Positions 50,866-59,522 of a stretch of DNA of 64,000 nt are shown in pieces (the first letter of the stretch is position 1; the number at the start of each line of letters is the position of its first letter). Both the position numbers and the translations under genes were made by a program. The notes beneath the pieces are model-generated. The model did no database searches and was not told where the DNA came from. It was given only the letters and a program-made list of their open reading frames with translations. The stretch is from a virus, in IMG/VR virus record IMGVR_UViG_3300032245_000762, positions 1-64,000 of that record; one strand, 5' to 3'.

Positions 50866-51711
50866 ATGGTAAAAGATTTTATGAGAACTGATCAAAAAGA
50901 TATTACTAGAGGTAAAACCCTAGTAGTTCCTGAAGGACATGAAGATACAGTTCATTTACATCCAAATGATTATTTAACTGTAAAAAGTGGTCAAATTGAC
51001 TATAGTAGATATACAGCATCTAGTCTTTCTGGTGGATCAATTATTGGTGCCGCAATAAATTCAGGTGGAGACTTAACTGATTTAGTAGATCAAATAATAA
51101 CTCCATTAGCAGATGTTCCAACTGGAACCGATATAGAAAGTATAAATTATGAACAATATTTTGATCCAATAACTAAAATACAAAAATATCGTGCCATAAT
51201 AAAAATGAGAAATGGTTCATCAAATCCAACAAATGTTGCTGGCGTTGATGCAAGAATTTATAATTTAGATACCACTATTCAAAGAGCAAATTCTACATTA
51301 ACATATAATCCATTAACTGGATCTCCATCGGCATCAAAAACTACAAATGGAAATGCTTTTATAGCACCAACTCCGTCAACTCCACAAGTTGTATTTAAAA
51401 GAGATGGAACTGATATGGCATGGGGATGGAATAATATTACTGGACTCGGTTCTTATTCAACAGTTTATTATGATTGGATTATTAGTTCTACAAATAATTT
51501 AAGTGCTGAAGCTTTATATAATTCATCATTACCGTATTCATCAGGCAAGGCTTGGACCATTGGATCTAGTGGAATACTTAAAGAATATAGAGTTAGCACA
51601 AGAGATAATGATTTAGAAAATACATCATCTTCAAGATGGTTAAGAGTTAGGGCAAGAGTATTAGCAACAGATGGTAATACATATTATTCTAGTTACTCTT
51701 CACCAATTTAA
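50866..51711 (+). CDS. Tail-tip associated protein, 281 aa
   Basis: 281 aa, probably translated from a leaderless message. N-terminal basic region with KTLVVPEGHEDTVHLHPNDY, then beta-rich stretches (YEQYFDPITKIQKYRAIIKM) and a C-terminal fibronectin-like sandwich (STVYYDWIISSTNNLSAEAL ... RWLRVRARVLATDGNTYYSS). A minor tail role follows from its position among tip genes. It starts 22 bases after the hub gene. Confidence 0.65.
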   Translation: MVKDFMRTDQKDITRGKTLVVPEGHEDTVHLHPNDYLTVKSGQIDYSRYTASSLSGGSIIGAAINSGGDLTDLVDQIITPLADVPTGTDIESINYEQYFDPITKIQKYRAIIKMRNGSSNPTNVAGVDARIYNLDTTIQRANSTLTYNPLTGSPSASKTTNGNAFIAPTPSTPQVVFKRDGTDMAWGWNNITGLGSYSTVYYDWIISSTNNLSAEALYNSSLPYSSGKAWTIGSSGILKEYRVSTRDNDLENTSSSRWLRVRARVLATDGNTYYSSYSSPI

Positions 51712-51719
51712 GGAGAATT

Positions 51720-52853
51720 ATGATTACTGGACAATATATATTTTATGAAAATGGCAAAGAAATATTAAGATCTTCTAATGTTATTACTAAATTTGGGAAA
51801 AGATTTTTTACCAATTTGTTAGCTGGCGGAATTAATAATAATAGAAAAGATATTGCTATTGGCATTGATAATACAAATGCTACAGAATCAGACACAAGAC
51901 TCGGATTTGAATTTTATAAAAGTCCAATTATTTTAGGATCGTATGATATTCAATCAACAAATGAAGGCACATCTTCATACGCCGTAATATTTAAAACTAT
52001 TATTCCACAAGATGTTCAGGGACATATTAATGAAATTGGCCTTTATCCATCAATTAGTTCTTCTATTAATAACTTAGATACTAAATTTATTACTGAATTT
52101 AATTCATATTTAGATTGGATAGATGAATCTGGCTTTAATGCAGACTCATCTGTATCAGAAACTAGAATATCAAATAATATATTAATTATGCAATCAAATA
52201 ATGGAATTAATAATGAATATACTTACAATGTAAAAGATTTTAATTTATCAAAATATACTAAAAATGATACAATTAGATTAGCATATTATAAATATGATAA
52301 TAATTTAGAAAGTATAAAAATAAAATTTTATAGTTCTGATACAGCTTACTTAGAAAAAGATATTGTAGTAGATCCAGGTGTTGGGCATAAAATAAGTCCT
52401 AATATTTTAATTTCTAATTTTTTAAATAACATGACTAATCCAGCACCAGATCTTTCTAATATTATAAAAATTGGAATTACTGTTGTGCCAAACGGATCTA
52501 ATTTAACTAGAGTTGGTATGGACGGATTAAGAATTAATGACGAAGACGTATTTGATCCATTTTATGGAATTCTTAGTAGATCTATAATTAAAAATTATAT
52601 TAATGCATCTAGCACAGAATTTGCAGATGTTATTACTGTTGAATCAAATAAAAATATATTTTTACATCAAAAAGTTTCTGGATTTGGTATAGTAGAAAAT
52701 ACTGAAGTTATTGATATAAATGGAAATGAAATAACATTATCTATTGAAACAGATAATCCAGTAAATGGAGAAATTATTTTTTATGGTATTAATAAAATAT
52801 CGGGTCGTTCTTTAGATATAGAATATAAAATTGATTTAGACTGGAATGCATAA
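51720..52853 (+). CDS. Minor tail protein, 377 aa
   Basis: 377 aa with AAGGAGAATT before the ATG. The first 120 residues (GQYIFYENGKEILRSSNVIT ... FFTNLLAGGINNNRKDIAIG) recur in phage tail proteins that sit upstream of fibres. The middle (SSTEFADVITVESNKNIFLH, with DLSKYTKNDTIR-like strands) is beta-sandwich-like, perhaps carbohydrate-binding. Stop overlaps the next start. No catalytic motif. Confidence 0.65.
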   Translation: MITGQYIFYENGKEILRSSNVITKFGKRFFTNLLAGGINNNRKDIAIGIDNTNATESDTRLGFEFYKSPIILGSYDIQSTNEGTSSYAVIFKTIIPQDVQGHINEIGLYPSISSSINNLDTKFITEFNSYLDWIDESGFNADSSVSETRISNNILIMQSNNGINNEYTYNVKDFNLSKYTKNDTIRLAYYKYDNNLESIKIKFYSSDTAYLEKDIVVDPGVGHKISPNILISNFLNNMTNPAPDLSNIIKIGITVVPNGSNLTRVGMDGLRINDEDVFDPFYGILSRSIIKNYINASSTEFADVITVESNKNIFLHQKVSGFGIVENTEVIDINGNEITLSIETDNPVNGEIIFYGINKISGRSLDIEYKIDLDWNA

Positions 52854-54769
52854 TGGCATATCAAGATTTACTAAAAGACACATCGGCTAGAATTGAAAAT
52901 GGTAATTATTTTTTAATTACAATTACAGATTTAAATGTTAATGAAGTATATCCGCTGCAATTTAGATGGAAATATAATGACGGCAGTTTTGGCGATTGGG
53001 GTCCTTCAGCTAGAATAAATACTCCAGGTGCATCTACGCCAGCTACACCATCCGCATTAACAGTTGTTGGCGGTGCTGGATTTTTAACTGTAACTTGGGA
53101 TGGCAAAGATGCTTCTGGTAACACAATGTCAAACATACAAAAACTTGATATTTATATAGATGGTGCACCATTTGACGGATCAAAACCTACAGAATCATTT
53201 ACTAACGCTGCAACAAAAACAATTACTGCACCAGCTGGAACTTATATTGTTTCTGCATATGCAGTTTCATCATCAAATACAGTTTCAGCATTTAATGCTC
53301 CAGTAACCAGATCTGTTACTGCCGCTTCTAAACCACCAGCCACATCAATTCAACCATCAACGCCAACAGTCAAATCTGTTGTTGGCGCAATTCAAATTTC
53401 TTGGAATGGTAAAGATAAAGATGGAAATGATCAACCATACGGATTTAATGCTGCAAAAGTTTATGTTGGAACATCTCCTTCTTTTACACCAACAGATGCA
53501 AATCAAGTAGATAAATTAAATTTTGCTAATGGTCAAAATGTTTTAAATATTGGAGTAGGCACAGTAGTTGATGGAACATCTTTAGATTACGGTATTAATT
53601 ATTATGTTCAAATTGCAACAACAAATGGAACAGATACATCTAGTCCAGTTTATGCCGAAGGAAATCCAGTTCAAATAGGTCAAGTTAAGCCAGAAGATAT
53701 TTTTGAAGTAACTGCAGATAAAATTACTACTGGGACATTGCAATCTAATTCAGTCATAACCGTTGGGTCTACATCTGGTAAACATATTAAAATTTCTGGA
53801 ACTGGAGATCCACTAACAATTTATGGATCTGGTGGAATTAATGCTGGAGCAATATTAAGTTTTAATGGATCAAAACTTTCAATTGTAGGAGATGGAACTT
53901 TTACTGGTAATTTATCAATAGGCTCATCAAACTCTATCTTTAAAGCAGAGCCACTTGCGGGAATTTGGCTAGGAAATTCAGAATATGGTAATGCACCATT
54001 TAGCGTTAGCGTTAATGGAGTAATTAAAGCAAATAGTGGAACAATTGGTGGCTGGACTTTAGGTAGTTCATATTTACAAAATTCTACACAAACATTTCAA
54101 ATAAATAGTGTTGACTCTGCTATGCGTATTGGTCCATATGGAAACGGTAAACACATTAAAATAAGTGCAGCATATGGTATTCAACATTTAAATGCTAGTG
54201 GATCAGAAAGTGGTAGTTTTAGTTTAAGTCCAGAAGGTGATTTAAAAATTTCTGGAACAATAACTGCTGGAGAATTTTCAGCTAAAGGTGATACAACTGC
54301 ATTTTCTAATAACTATTGGAATGAAACTGAATTTAGAGTAGGAAATCCTAATAGTTATATTAGAGTTGCTAAAGCATTAGGTAGTGTTATTCTTGCAGCT
54401 GGAGAACCAGCTGGTATTACAGCAGAAGGATTAGATGATGAAGAATATGTTGGCGGTTCAAAAATTGTTTTAGACAATGTTAATGGAACTCAAATATATA
54501 ATTTACCATTATTAAAAAATGGAGTTACTGCTACTGAATATATTGATGGCGGAGGAAGTGTTCTTTCTACTCAATATAGAGATAGCACAAAACCCTGGTA
54601 TCAATATACCAAAGGATATGGAGCAGTTGCAAGACAAAGAATGATTGTTGCTGATCCATATGATCAAAATAAATTAAAAAGAGGATTTGGTGTTTATTAC
54701 GGACAAAGAAATAGTGCACCAGGATATTCAACTGGATACGTAGGAGACATTTGGATTAGTTGGGCTTAA
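52853..54769 (+). CDS. Tail fibre/tip protein with FN3-like domains
   Basis: 638 aa. Two fibronectin type III-like domains (residues about 65-155 and 160-275: LTVVGGAGFLTVTWDGKDAS; KSVVGAIQISWNGKDKDGN) are followed by VKPEDIFEVTADKITTGTLQ, a segment typical of central tail fibres. A beta-helical part with repeated SGTI..G.W turns follows, then a C-terminal head (YTKGYGAVARQRMIVADPYD). Its stop is followed directly by the next gene. A likely baseplate-attached receptor-binding protein. Confidence 0.78.
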   Translation: MAYQDLLKDTSARIENGNYFLITITDLNVNEVYPLQFRWKYNDGSFGDWGPSARINTPGASTPATPSALTVVGGAGFLTVTWDGKDASGNTMSNIQKLDIYIDGAPFDGSKPTESFTNAATKTITAPAGTYIVSAYAVSSSNTVSAFNAPVTRSVTAASKPPATSIQPSTPTVKSVVGAIQISWNGKDKDGNDQPYGFNAAKVYVGTSPSFTPTDANQVDKLNFANGQNVLNIGVGTVVDGTSLDYGINYYVQIATTNGTDTSSPVYAEGNPVQIGQVKPEDIFEVTADKITTGTLQSNSVITVGSTSGKHIKISGTGDPLTIYGSGGINAGAILSFNGSKLSIVGDGTFTGNLSIGSSNSIFKAEPLAGIWLGNSEYGNAPFSVSVNGVIKANSGTIGGWTLGSSYLQNSTQTFQINSVDSAMRIGPYGNGKHIKISAAYGIQHLNASGSESGSFSLSPEGDLKISGTITAGEFSAKGDTTAFSNNYWNETEFRVGNPNSYIRVAKALGSVILAAGEPAGITAEGLDDEEYVGGSKIVLDNVNGTQIYNLPLLKNGVTATEYIDGGGSVLSTQYRDSTKPWYQYTKGYGAVARQRMIVADPYDQNKLKRGFGVYYGQRNSAPGYSTGYVGDIWISWA

Positions 54770-56680
54770 ATGGCATTATCAAAAATATTTATTAAAACTA
54801 ATAAACAATTTTCTTGGTCAACTGCCAATAAAATATTTGTCAAAACAGACACTATGGGTTCATGGAAAACTGCAAACAGAATTTGGGTTAAAACAAATAA
54901 ACAATTTGCATGGGAATTGGCTTATACATCTGGACCATCAATTGCACAAAGAGTTCAAATTGAACAAACAACCGAATTTAATACTGGCTTAATAACATTA
55001 GTTGGTTATAATTATTATTGGACAGATTATAATAGTTCAACGTATACTTTTGAAAAATCAATTAATGGTGGAAACACATGGTATGAAATTCAATCTGGAA
55101 CAATTTTAAATCCAATTTCTGGTAATTCTAATCAAAAACAATATGCTATAGATGCTATTACTCCAAATTATGAAAATATTTATAGATTTACAGTAACAAC
55201 TACTTCAAATACTGGAGAATCTACACTTTCAACTTCAACAACAACCTCAGTTCAAGCACCAAGAGATATAACTAATTTGTCTTATTCCACCAGAAATGCA
55301 TCATCTGTATCTTTAACTTGGACACCATCTCAATATTCAAGTTCTCAATTAGTTCAGTATAAAATAGCAGGATCTAATACTTATACCTGTCCGCCAGGTT
55401 ATGGAACTGCATATCAAGACGGAGGAATTTGGTATTGTCAAAGACTTACATATCCAAATGTTGTTATTGTAGCTACACCACCAACAAGTGTTGGAAATTG
55501 GACTGGATACAATACATATTCTGGATCAACTAGCTCTGCAACAATTAGTGGATTAAATTCAGGAAAGTCTTATAATTTTAAAATTATTCCATATACCGAA
55601 ACAAGTTTAAAAGGATATTCTGGAAATGATTCTAATATACTTACAGTAACAACTGAAACAAGTCAGTATTATTGTAATCCAAAATATAATTTAAATTGTG
55701 GTAGTTTAATATATACATCAGAAACAAAACCTACTATAGTTTCGGCAGAAGGTTCTCCATGTTATGTAAGTGATCCAATCACTCAATATAAATATTATAC
55801 AAATCAAGCACAATACGCATGTGATGGAGAGGGAGTTACAGTTAGCAGATACGACAGTCCCTGCCCAGGATGCAGTGTAGTTGGACAAGATACAAGTTAT
55901 TGGTCATGCACTGGCACATCAATTTCTACAGATTCAAATGGAACTGGGTGTCATGGCTGTAGTGTAGACACTGTAACAGATTATGTATGTAAATCACGAT
56001 TAACATCTTGCACAGTTCAAAACTATACATGTAAACCAAAAGTTACTACAACCTGCACAAATGGTCCATTTACTAGCACAAATTCAAATGCATATCCCAC
56101 AAATTGTAGTAGAACTTCAAACACTACATATACATGCAAAAGTGGAACATCTGGTGGAGATGGATTTTGTTATGTTAATGTTGCTGGCTCCCTTGTTAAT
56201 GTTGGTAAAGCAACAGTTACAACAACATATACTTTTTATTTATATGAAAATACAACAACTTGTAATGGATCTACAATAGCAACTGATGCAAGCGGAACTG
56301 GATGTTTAGGATGTGCTGTAACAACTAATACTAGTATTGAAAATTGTTATAAATGTGATGGCGCTGGATATTCAGTTAGTGGATTTGATTCTAGTTGTCC
56401 AGGATGCTCTATTACAACTAATGTTACAAGAACGTGTCGTCCAGTGTATATATCTGACACTAGCCTGGTTTGTAAAAGTAGATTATATTATACATGCACA
56501 CAAGGACCATATTGGTCAGATACAAATCCAGCAAGCTATTCTTGCGGAAATATAGACTTAGTTACCTCATATAATTATAAAAAATATGTTTCAGAATATA
56601 CATGTAATAACACTACATCTTACTTTACATCTATTGCAAACGACCCAGAATGCAAAGGATGCCAAATAAATACGCTATAG
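54770..56680 (+). CDS. Cysteine-rich tail adhesin with FN3-like domain
   Basis: 636 aa. Three 17-residue repeats open the chain (KIFIKTNKQFSWSTAN, KIFVKTDTMGSWKTAN, RIWVKTNKQFAWELAY), then a beta domain and a FN3-like domain (residues about 165-290) carrying an inserted disulfide-type loop (YTCPPGYGTAYQDGGIWYC). The C-terminal about 330 residues hold over 40 cysteines in repeats with CPGCS, CHGCS, CLGCA, CPGCS and CKGCQ. Such density implies disulfides or metal. It is exported only as virion, so oxidation would occur after lysis. Probably a tail-tip adhesin. Confidence 0.75.
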   Translation: MALSKIFIKTNKQFSWSTANKIFVKTDTMGSWKTANRIWVKTNKQFAWELAYTSGPSIAQRVQIEQTTEFNTGLITLVGYNYYWTDYNSSTYTFEKSINGGNTWYEIQSGTILNPISGNSNQKQYAIDAITPNYENIYRFTVTTTSNTGESTLSTSTTTSVQAPRDITNLSYSTRNASSVSLTWTPSQYSSSQLVQYKIAGSNTYTCPPGYGTAYQDGGIWYCQRLTYPNVVIVATPPTSVGNWTGYNTYSGSTSSATISGLNSGKSYNFKIIPYTETSLKGYSGNDSNILTVTTETSQYYCNPKYNLNCGSLIYTSETKPTIVSAEGSPCYVSDPITQYKYYTNQAQYACDGEGVTVSRYDSPCPGCSVVGQDTSYWSCTGTSISTDSNGTGCHGCSVDTVTDYVCKSRLTSCTVQNYTCKPKVTTTCTNGPFTSTNSNAYPTNCSRTSNTTYTCKSGTSGGDGFCYVNVAGSLVNVGKATVTTTYTFYLYENTTTCNGSTIATDASGTGCLGCAVTTNTSIENCYKCDGAGYSVSGFDSSCPGCSITTNVTRTCRPVYISDTSLVCKSRLYYTCTQGPYWSDTNPASYSCGNIDLVTSYNYKKYVSEYTCNNTTSYFTSIANDPECKGCQINTL

Positions 56681-56707
56681 ACAAAAATCTTGATATATTG
56701 TATAATA
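56680..56707 (+). promoter_or_regulatory. Promoter downstream of tail genes
   Basis: -35 TAGACA (about 56679-56684), 17-base spacer, -10 TATAAT (about 56702-56707). AAAGGAG and ATG 56732 follow. Confidence 0.55.
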
Positions 56708-56731
56708 ATTAAAATCAAAGGAGTAATTTAA

Positions 56732-56965
56732 ATGACAATTCCAGACGGAACTAATTTGCCACCAGTTAAAATAGCATTTGTTATTGATGGAGAGATAGCA
56801 GATATATTGCATACTGATGAGCGTTTAGCCGCTATTTTTACCAGTGAACCCTTAATGTTAGATGTAACAAATAAGGTAGGTAAAAATGGTATTGCTGTTG
56901 GATATTTATATAATTATGAAACTGGAGAATTTACGCCTCCATTACAAACAGAGAATAGGGAATAA
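56732..56965 (+). CDS. Small hypothetical protein, 77 aa
   Basis: 77 aa with AAAGGAG nine bases upstream. KIAFVIDGEIADILHTDERL then FTSEPLMLDVTN and GYLYNYETGEFTPP: a compact alpha/beta protein of a type often found near tail genes of marine and freshwater phages, function unknown. First gene of a short run of small genes with its own promoter. Confidence 0.7.
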   Translation: MTIPDGTNLPPVKIAFVIDGEIADILHTDERLAAIFTSEPLMLDVTNKVGKNGIAVGYLYNYETGEFTPPLQTENRE

Positions 56966-56967
56966 TT

Positions 56968-57237
56968 GTGTCAAAATCTAATTGGCAATTATGGAAAGAA
57001 AAACAAGCGGGAGACACGGTAAGACCATGGGATTTAATAAATCCAAATATTGAACATGTAGATGAAGAAACTCAACAACATAGATATAATATTTGTTTAA
57101 GCTGTCCATCATTAATACAAGCAACAAAACAATGTAAAAAGTGTGCATGTTTTATGAATCAAAAAACTAAATTGCCACACGCATCTTGCCCATTAGGAAA
57201 ATGGGGAGAACATAGAGAGGTAGAAGATGTTATATGA
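56968..57237 (+). CDS. Zinc-binding DUF6171-like protein, 89 aa
   Basis: 89 aa from GTG 56968. Cysteines at ICLSCPS (residues 43 and 46), QCKKCACF (58, 61, 63) and SCPLGKW (75) make a zinc cluster of the DUF6171 type. N-terminal WQLWKEKQAGDTVRPWDLIN is helical. Small zinc proteins like this occur next to tail genes in many tailed phages, without a known role. Overlaps the next ORF by four bases. Confidence 0.75.
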   Translation: MSKSNWQLWKEKQAGDTVRPWDLINPNIEHVDEETQQHRYNICLSCPSLIQATKQCKKCACFMNQKTKLPHASCPLGKWGEHREVEDVI

Positions 57238-57458
57238 CAGAACTCTCTAAAGAAGAAAAGATTGCCATTATAAATCAACATATTAGAAATGCTCGTCTTA
57301 ATGAATATAATGGACAAGTTGCTCTTATTGTTGAAAATACAAAAGATCAAATAAATCAAATTGATGTAGATCAATTAAAAAAACAAATTGTTTCTGAACA
57401 AAATAAAATAGAAATTTTACAAAAAGAAATTGATAGATTATTGAGCATCAATAACTAA
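57234..57458 (+). CDS. Small coiled-coil protein, 74 aa
   Basis: 74 aa, helical throughout, with heptad-like hydrophobic spacing in the second half (IDVDQLKKQIVSEQNKIEIL and onward). No motifs. Overlaps the zinc protein by ATGA. Possibly a tail or replication accessory; unknown. Confidence 0.65.
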   Translation: MTELSKEEKIAIINQHIRNARLNEYNGQVALIVENTKDQINQIDVDQLKKQIVSEQNKIEILQKEIDRLLSINN

Positions 57459-57478
57459 TTTTAAATAGGAGAAATAAA

Positions 57479-57667
57479 ATGCAAGATAAAGCAGAATTAA
57501 TAATTACTGCCTTACAACAAAGAATTGGAGAAATTGTTTCTAATTATGAAACTCAAATTGCAATTTTACGGGCAGAAATTACACAACTTGTTGAACAAAA
57601 CAAAGAAAATGATAAAAATGAAGCTATTCAGGAATATTCAAATTCCCTTAGTAACTTTACCAACTAG
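57479..57667 (+). CDS. Small coiled-coil protein, 62 aa
   Basis: 62 aa behind AGGAGAAATAAA. A single long helix (IITALQQRIGEIVSNYETQI and onward) similar in style to the previous gene, so the two may heterodimerise or be duplicates. Its 3' end overlaps the start of the next gene in another frame by about 59 bases. Confidence 0.6.
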   Translation: MQDKAELIITALQQRIGEIVSNYETQIAILRAEITQLVEQNKENDKNEAIQEYSNSLSNFTN

Positions 57668-58013
57668 TTTCCCTTCAGGTATTGCCGTTCAAACAGACAA
57701 GGCTTGTTATTGGATTAAAGATGGCAAAAGGTATAGATTAATTTCTAAAAGAGCTCAAGATTCATGGCAGTTTACAACAGTAAATGCTACTGAAGAATCT
57801 TTATCTAATATTAAGATTGCAGGAAAACTAGGATTTAGGGACGGCACCTTGATAAAAAACATAGCAGATGGTAAAATGTATTTAATATCGCAAAATAAAA
57901 AAAGGCATATTGTTGATCCTGACACATTTAATAGATACGGTTTAAATAGATCAAAGTTAATTGAAGTTAGTGAAATTGAAACAAATGCTCACGAAATAGG
58001 AGAATTTTTATAA
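57609..58013 (+). CDS. Hypothetical protein with repeated beta hairpins, about 134 aa
   Basis: The frame extends upstream to 57525, but that part overlaps the coiled-coil gene. ATG 57609 or 57618 is a more economical start. The body from about residue 20 has two similar units: AVQTDKACYWIKDGKRYRLI and GTLIKNIADGKMYLISQNKK-RHI. This KxYLIS-x-KRRHI type of unit recurs in actinobacterial and phage surface proteins. Function unknown. Stop overlaps the next ATG. Confidence 0.6.
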   Translation: MIKMKLFRNIQIPLVTLPTSFPSGIAVQTDKACYWIKDGKRYRLISKRAQDSWQFTTVNATEESLSNIKIAGKLGFRDGTLIKNIADGKMYLISQNKKRHIVDPDTFNRYGLNRSKLIEVSEIETNAHEIGEFL

Positions 58014-58450
58014 TGGCAGACAATAAATGGAAAACAGTAACTTTTAACGAAGGTGCGCCATTAGACCCTAATGATTTAAATCAATTACAAGTTAATTTAA
58101 CTAATGTATTTACAACTTCAACATCATTGTTAAATGCAACAATGGATGCAAGCGGTAAAAACAAAGTTGCTTTAGTCGATTGCGGAACTGTTGATGTTCA
58201 ATTAAGCGGAACAGCCAATCTGCCATCTGCAGCCAAACAAGTAACCTTAAACTCATCATTTACTCCAGGTGCCCCAATATCATTCGTGGCATCGGTAGGA
58301 GAAGATTTAAAAAAAGAGCTTGGCGTTATTTCAGTTTCGGCAAGAATTGATATTAAATCTTTAGTAGGAACAATTATTATTTCTTCTAACTTAACTAGCA
58401 AATCCACAATAACATTGAACTGGATAGCCACTCAACTAAAAGACGTATAG
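58013..58450 (+). CDS. Structural-like hypothetical protein, 145 aa
   Basis: 145 aa. The N-terminus (TVTFNEGAPLDPNDLNQLQV NLT) resembles an opening segment of phage fibre/baseplate proteins, and the remainder is a beta domain (ALVDCGTVDVQLSGTANLPS). It may be a late-position tail or decoration protein. It is the last gene before the replication block and is followed directly by a promoter-terminator pair. Confidence 0.6.
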   Translation: MADNKWKTVTFNEGAPLDPNDLNQLQVNLTNVFTTSTSLLNATMDASGKNKVALVDCGTVDVQLSGTANLPSAAKQVTLNSSFTPGAPISFVASVGEDLKKELGVISVSARIDIKSLVGTIIISSNLTSKSTITLNWIATQLKDV

Positions 58451-58452
58451 TC

Positions 58453-58480
58453 TTGACAGACTACAATAATATGTTACAAT
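58453..58480 (+). promoter_or_regulatory. Promoter of a very short transcript
   Basis: -35 TTGACA (58453-58458), 16-base spacer, extended -10 TGtTACAAT (58472-58480). A terminator starts 15 bases later. Confidence 0.6.
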
Positions 58481-58494
58481 TACCTGTAGCATAC

Positions 58495-58519
58495 AAAGTC
58501 ACGAGTTCGTGACTTTTTT
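58495..58519 (+). terminator. Terminator or attenuator
   Basis: AAAGTCACG-AGTT-CGTGACTTT followed by TTT, a near-perfect rho-independent terminator within 15 bases of the predicted promoter and 18 bases before the phosphoesterase start. Confidence 0.85.
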
Positions 58520-58536
58520 AATTTAAGGATATATGA

Positions 58537-59337
58537 ATGTCAAATGATTTAAAATGGATGTTGTCTTCGGATCAACAATTCCCATATCAAGATGACAAGG
58601 CCATTGCTTTGTGGTTTAAGGTTATGAAATGGTTTAAGCCAGATGTTGTTGATTATTTGGGAGACACTGATGACCAAGCATGCTATAGCAAATACACAGA
58701 AGGACGTTCTGCAGAATTCTTAAATTTACACAAAACAGATAGCAAGGATTTAATTGTTCCAATGATGAGACATGAAGCAAAAGAGGCCAGAGATTTCTAT
58801 GCTAAAACTCGTGAAATGTTGCCAGACGCACAATTATTTTCAGCATTAGGAAATCATGATATTAGAATTTTTAATTATGTTGATGCCAAGCTTCCAGACT
58901 ATATTAAAGACGTTACTCCAGAATCATTATGGAGTTTAGATTCATTAGGATATGAATATATTTATTATAATGAATTGCCTAAACGCCGTTTTGGTGATAT
59001 ACATGTTCATCATGGACTTTCCGTATCAGTAACTGGTGCTGTAAGAAAAGATATGGAAGACTTACAAGTTTCTTTAATACGTGGACACTCACATAGAATT
59101 GCTTCTCATATGGTAACTTATGAACTTAGAAATAATGGCGAGGGAGAAACACTTCGTGGTTATGAGATTGGTCACATGTGTGATGAAAAGAGCGATGGAA
59201 TGAAATATAGTCAGCACCATGACTGGCAAAAGGGATTTGCTGTGGCGCATATCGTAAACGATTACCCACACATTCAAATGATTCACGTATCACCAGACTA
59301 TTCTTGTGTGGTTGATGGGAAGTTGTTTACTTTATAA
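58537..59337 (+). CDS. Calcineurin-like metallophosphoesterase
   Basis: 266 aa. Metal-ligand motifs: Asp12-Gln-Gln14 (SSDQQFP, Gln where the family usually has His), Asp43 (LGDTDD), Asn106-His107 (GNHD), His159 (VHHG) and GH184-S-H186 (RGHSHR). The dinuclear centre is otherwise complete. It hydrolyses phosphomono- or diesters; substrates in phages include nucleotides and RNA ends. It opens the replication block behind an attenuator-like element, and its stop overlaps the next ATG. Confidence 0.88.
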   Translation: MSNDLKWMLSSDQQFPYQDDKAIALWFKVMKWFKPDVVDYLGDTDDQACYSKYTEGRSAEFLNLHKTDSKDLIVPMMRHEAKEARDFYAKTREMLPDAQLFSALGNHDIRIFNYVDAKLPDYIKDVTPESLWSLDSLGYEYIYYNELPKRRFGDIHVHHGLSVSVTGAVRKDMEDLQVSLIRGHSHRIASHMVTYELRNNGEGETLRGYEIGHMCDEKSDGMKYSQHHDWQKGFAVAHIVNDYPHIQMIHVSPDYSCVVDGKLFTL

Positions 59338-59522
59338 TGTGGTGTAAAAAATGTAGTGGTAGAGTATTTATAGATAGGGTGTTTTCCCAAAAACTTCACA
59401 TAGAGGTTTATTGCCTTATGTGTGGAAAAAGATGGATGATTAATAAGGAATCGAGTGCTTTTGGAAAATGGATAAACAAAAAAGAAGAGCAACACAAAAA
59501 AACTTACGGTATTTCTTCTTAA
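59337..59522 (+). CDS. Small zinc-ribbon protein, 61 aa
   Basis: 61 aa with Cys3-x2-Cys6 (MWCKKCSG) and Cys26-x2-Cys29 (YCLMCGKR), a classic four-cysteine zinc ribbon, then a basic tail. Likely binds nucleic acid. Starts within the phosphoesterase stop codon (TAATG) and overlaps the HTH gene by 55 bases. Confidence 0.75.
   Translation: MWCKKCSGRVFIDRVFSQKLHIEVYCLMCGKRWMINKESSAFGKWINKKEEQHKKTYGISS

Noticed and set aside
57525-57608. Upstream extension of the 57609 gene
   Set aside because: It would start at TTG inside the coiled-coil gene with no site, and its residues are a frame-shadow of that gene.
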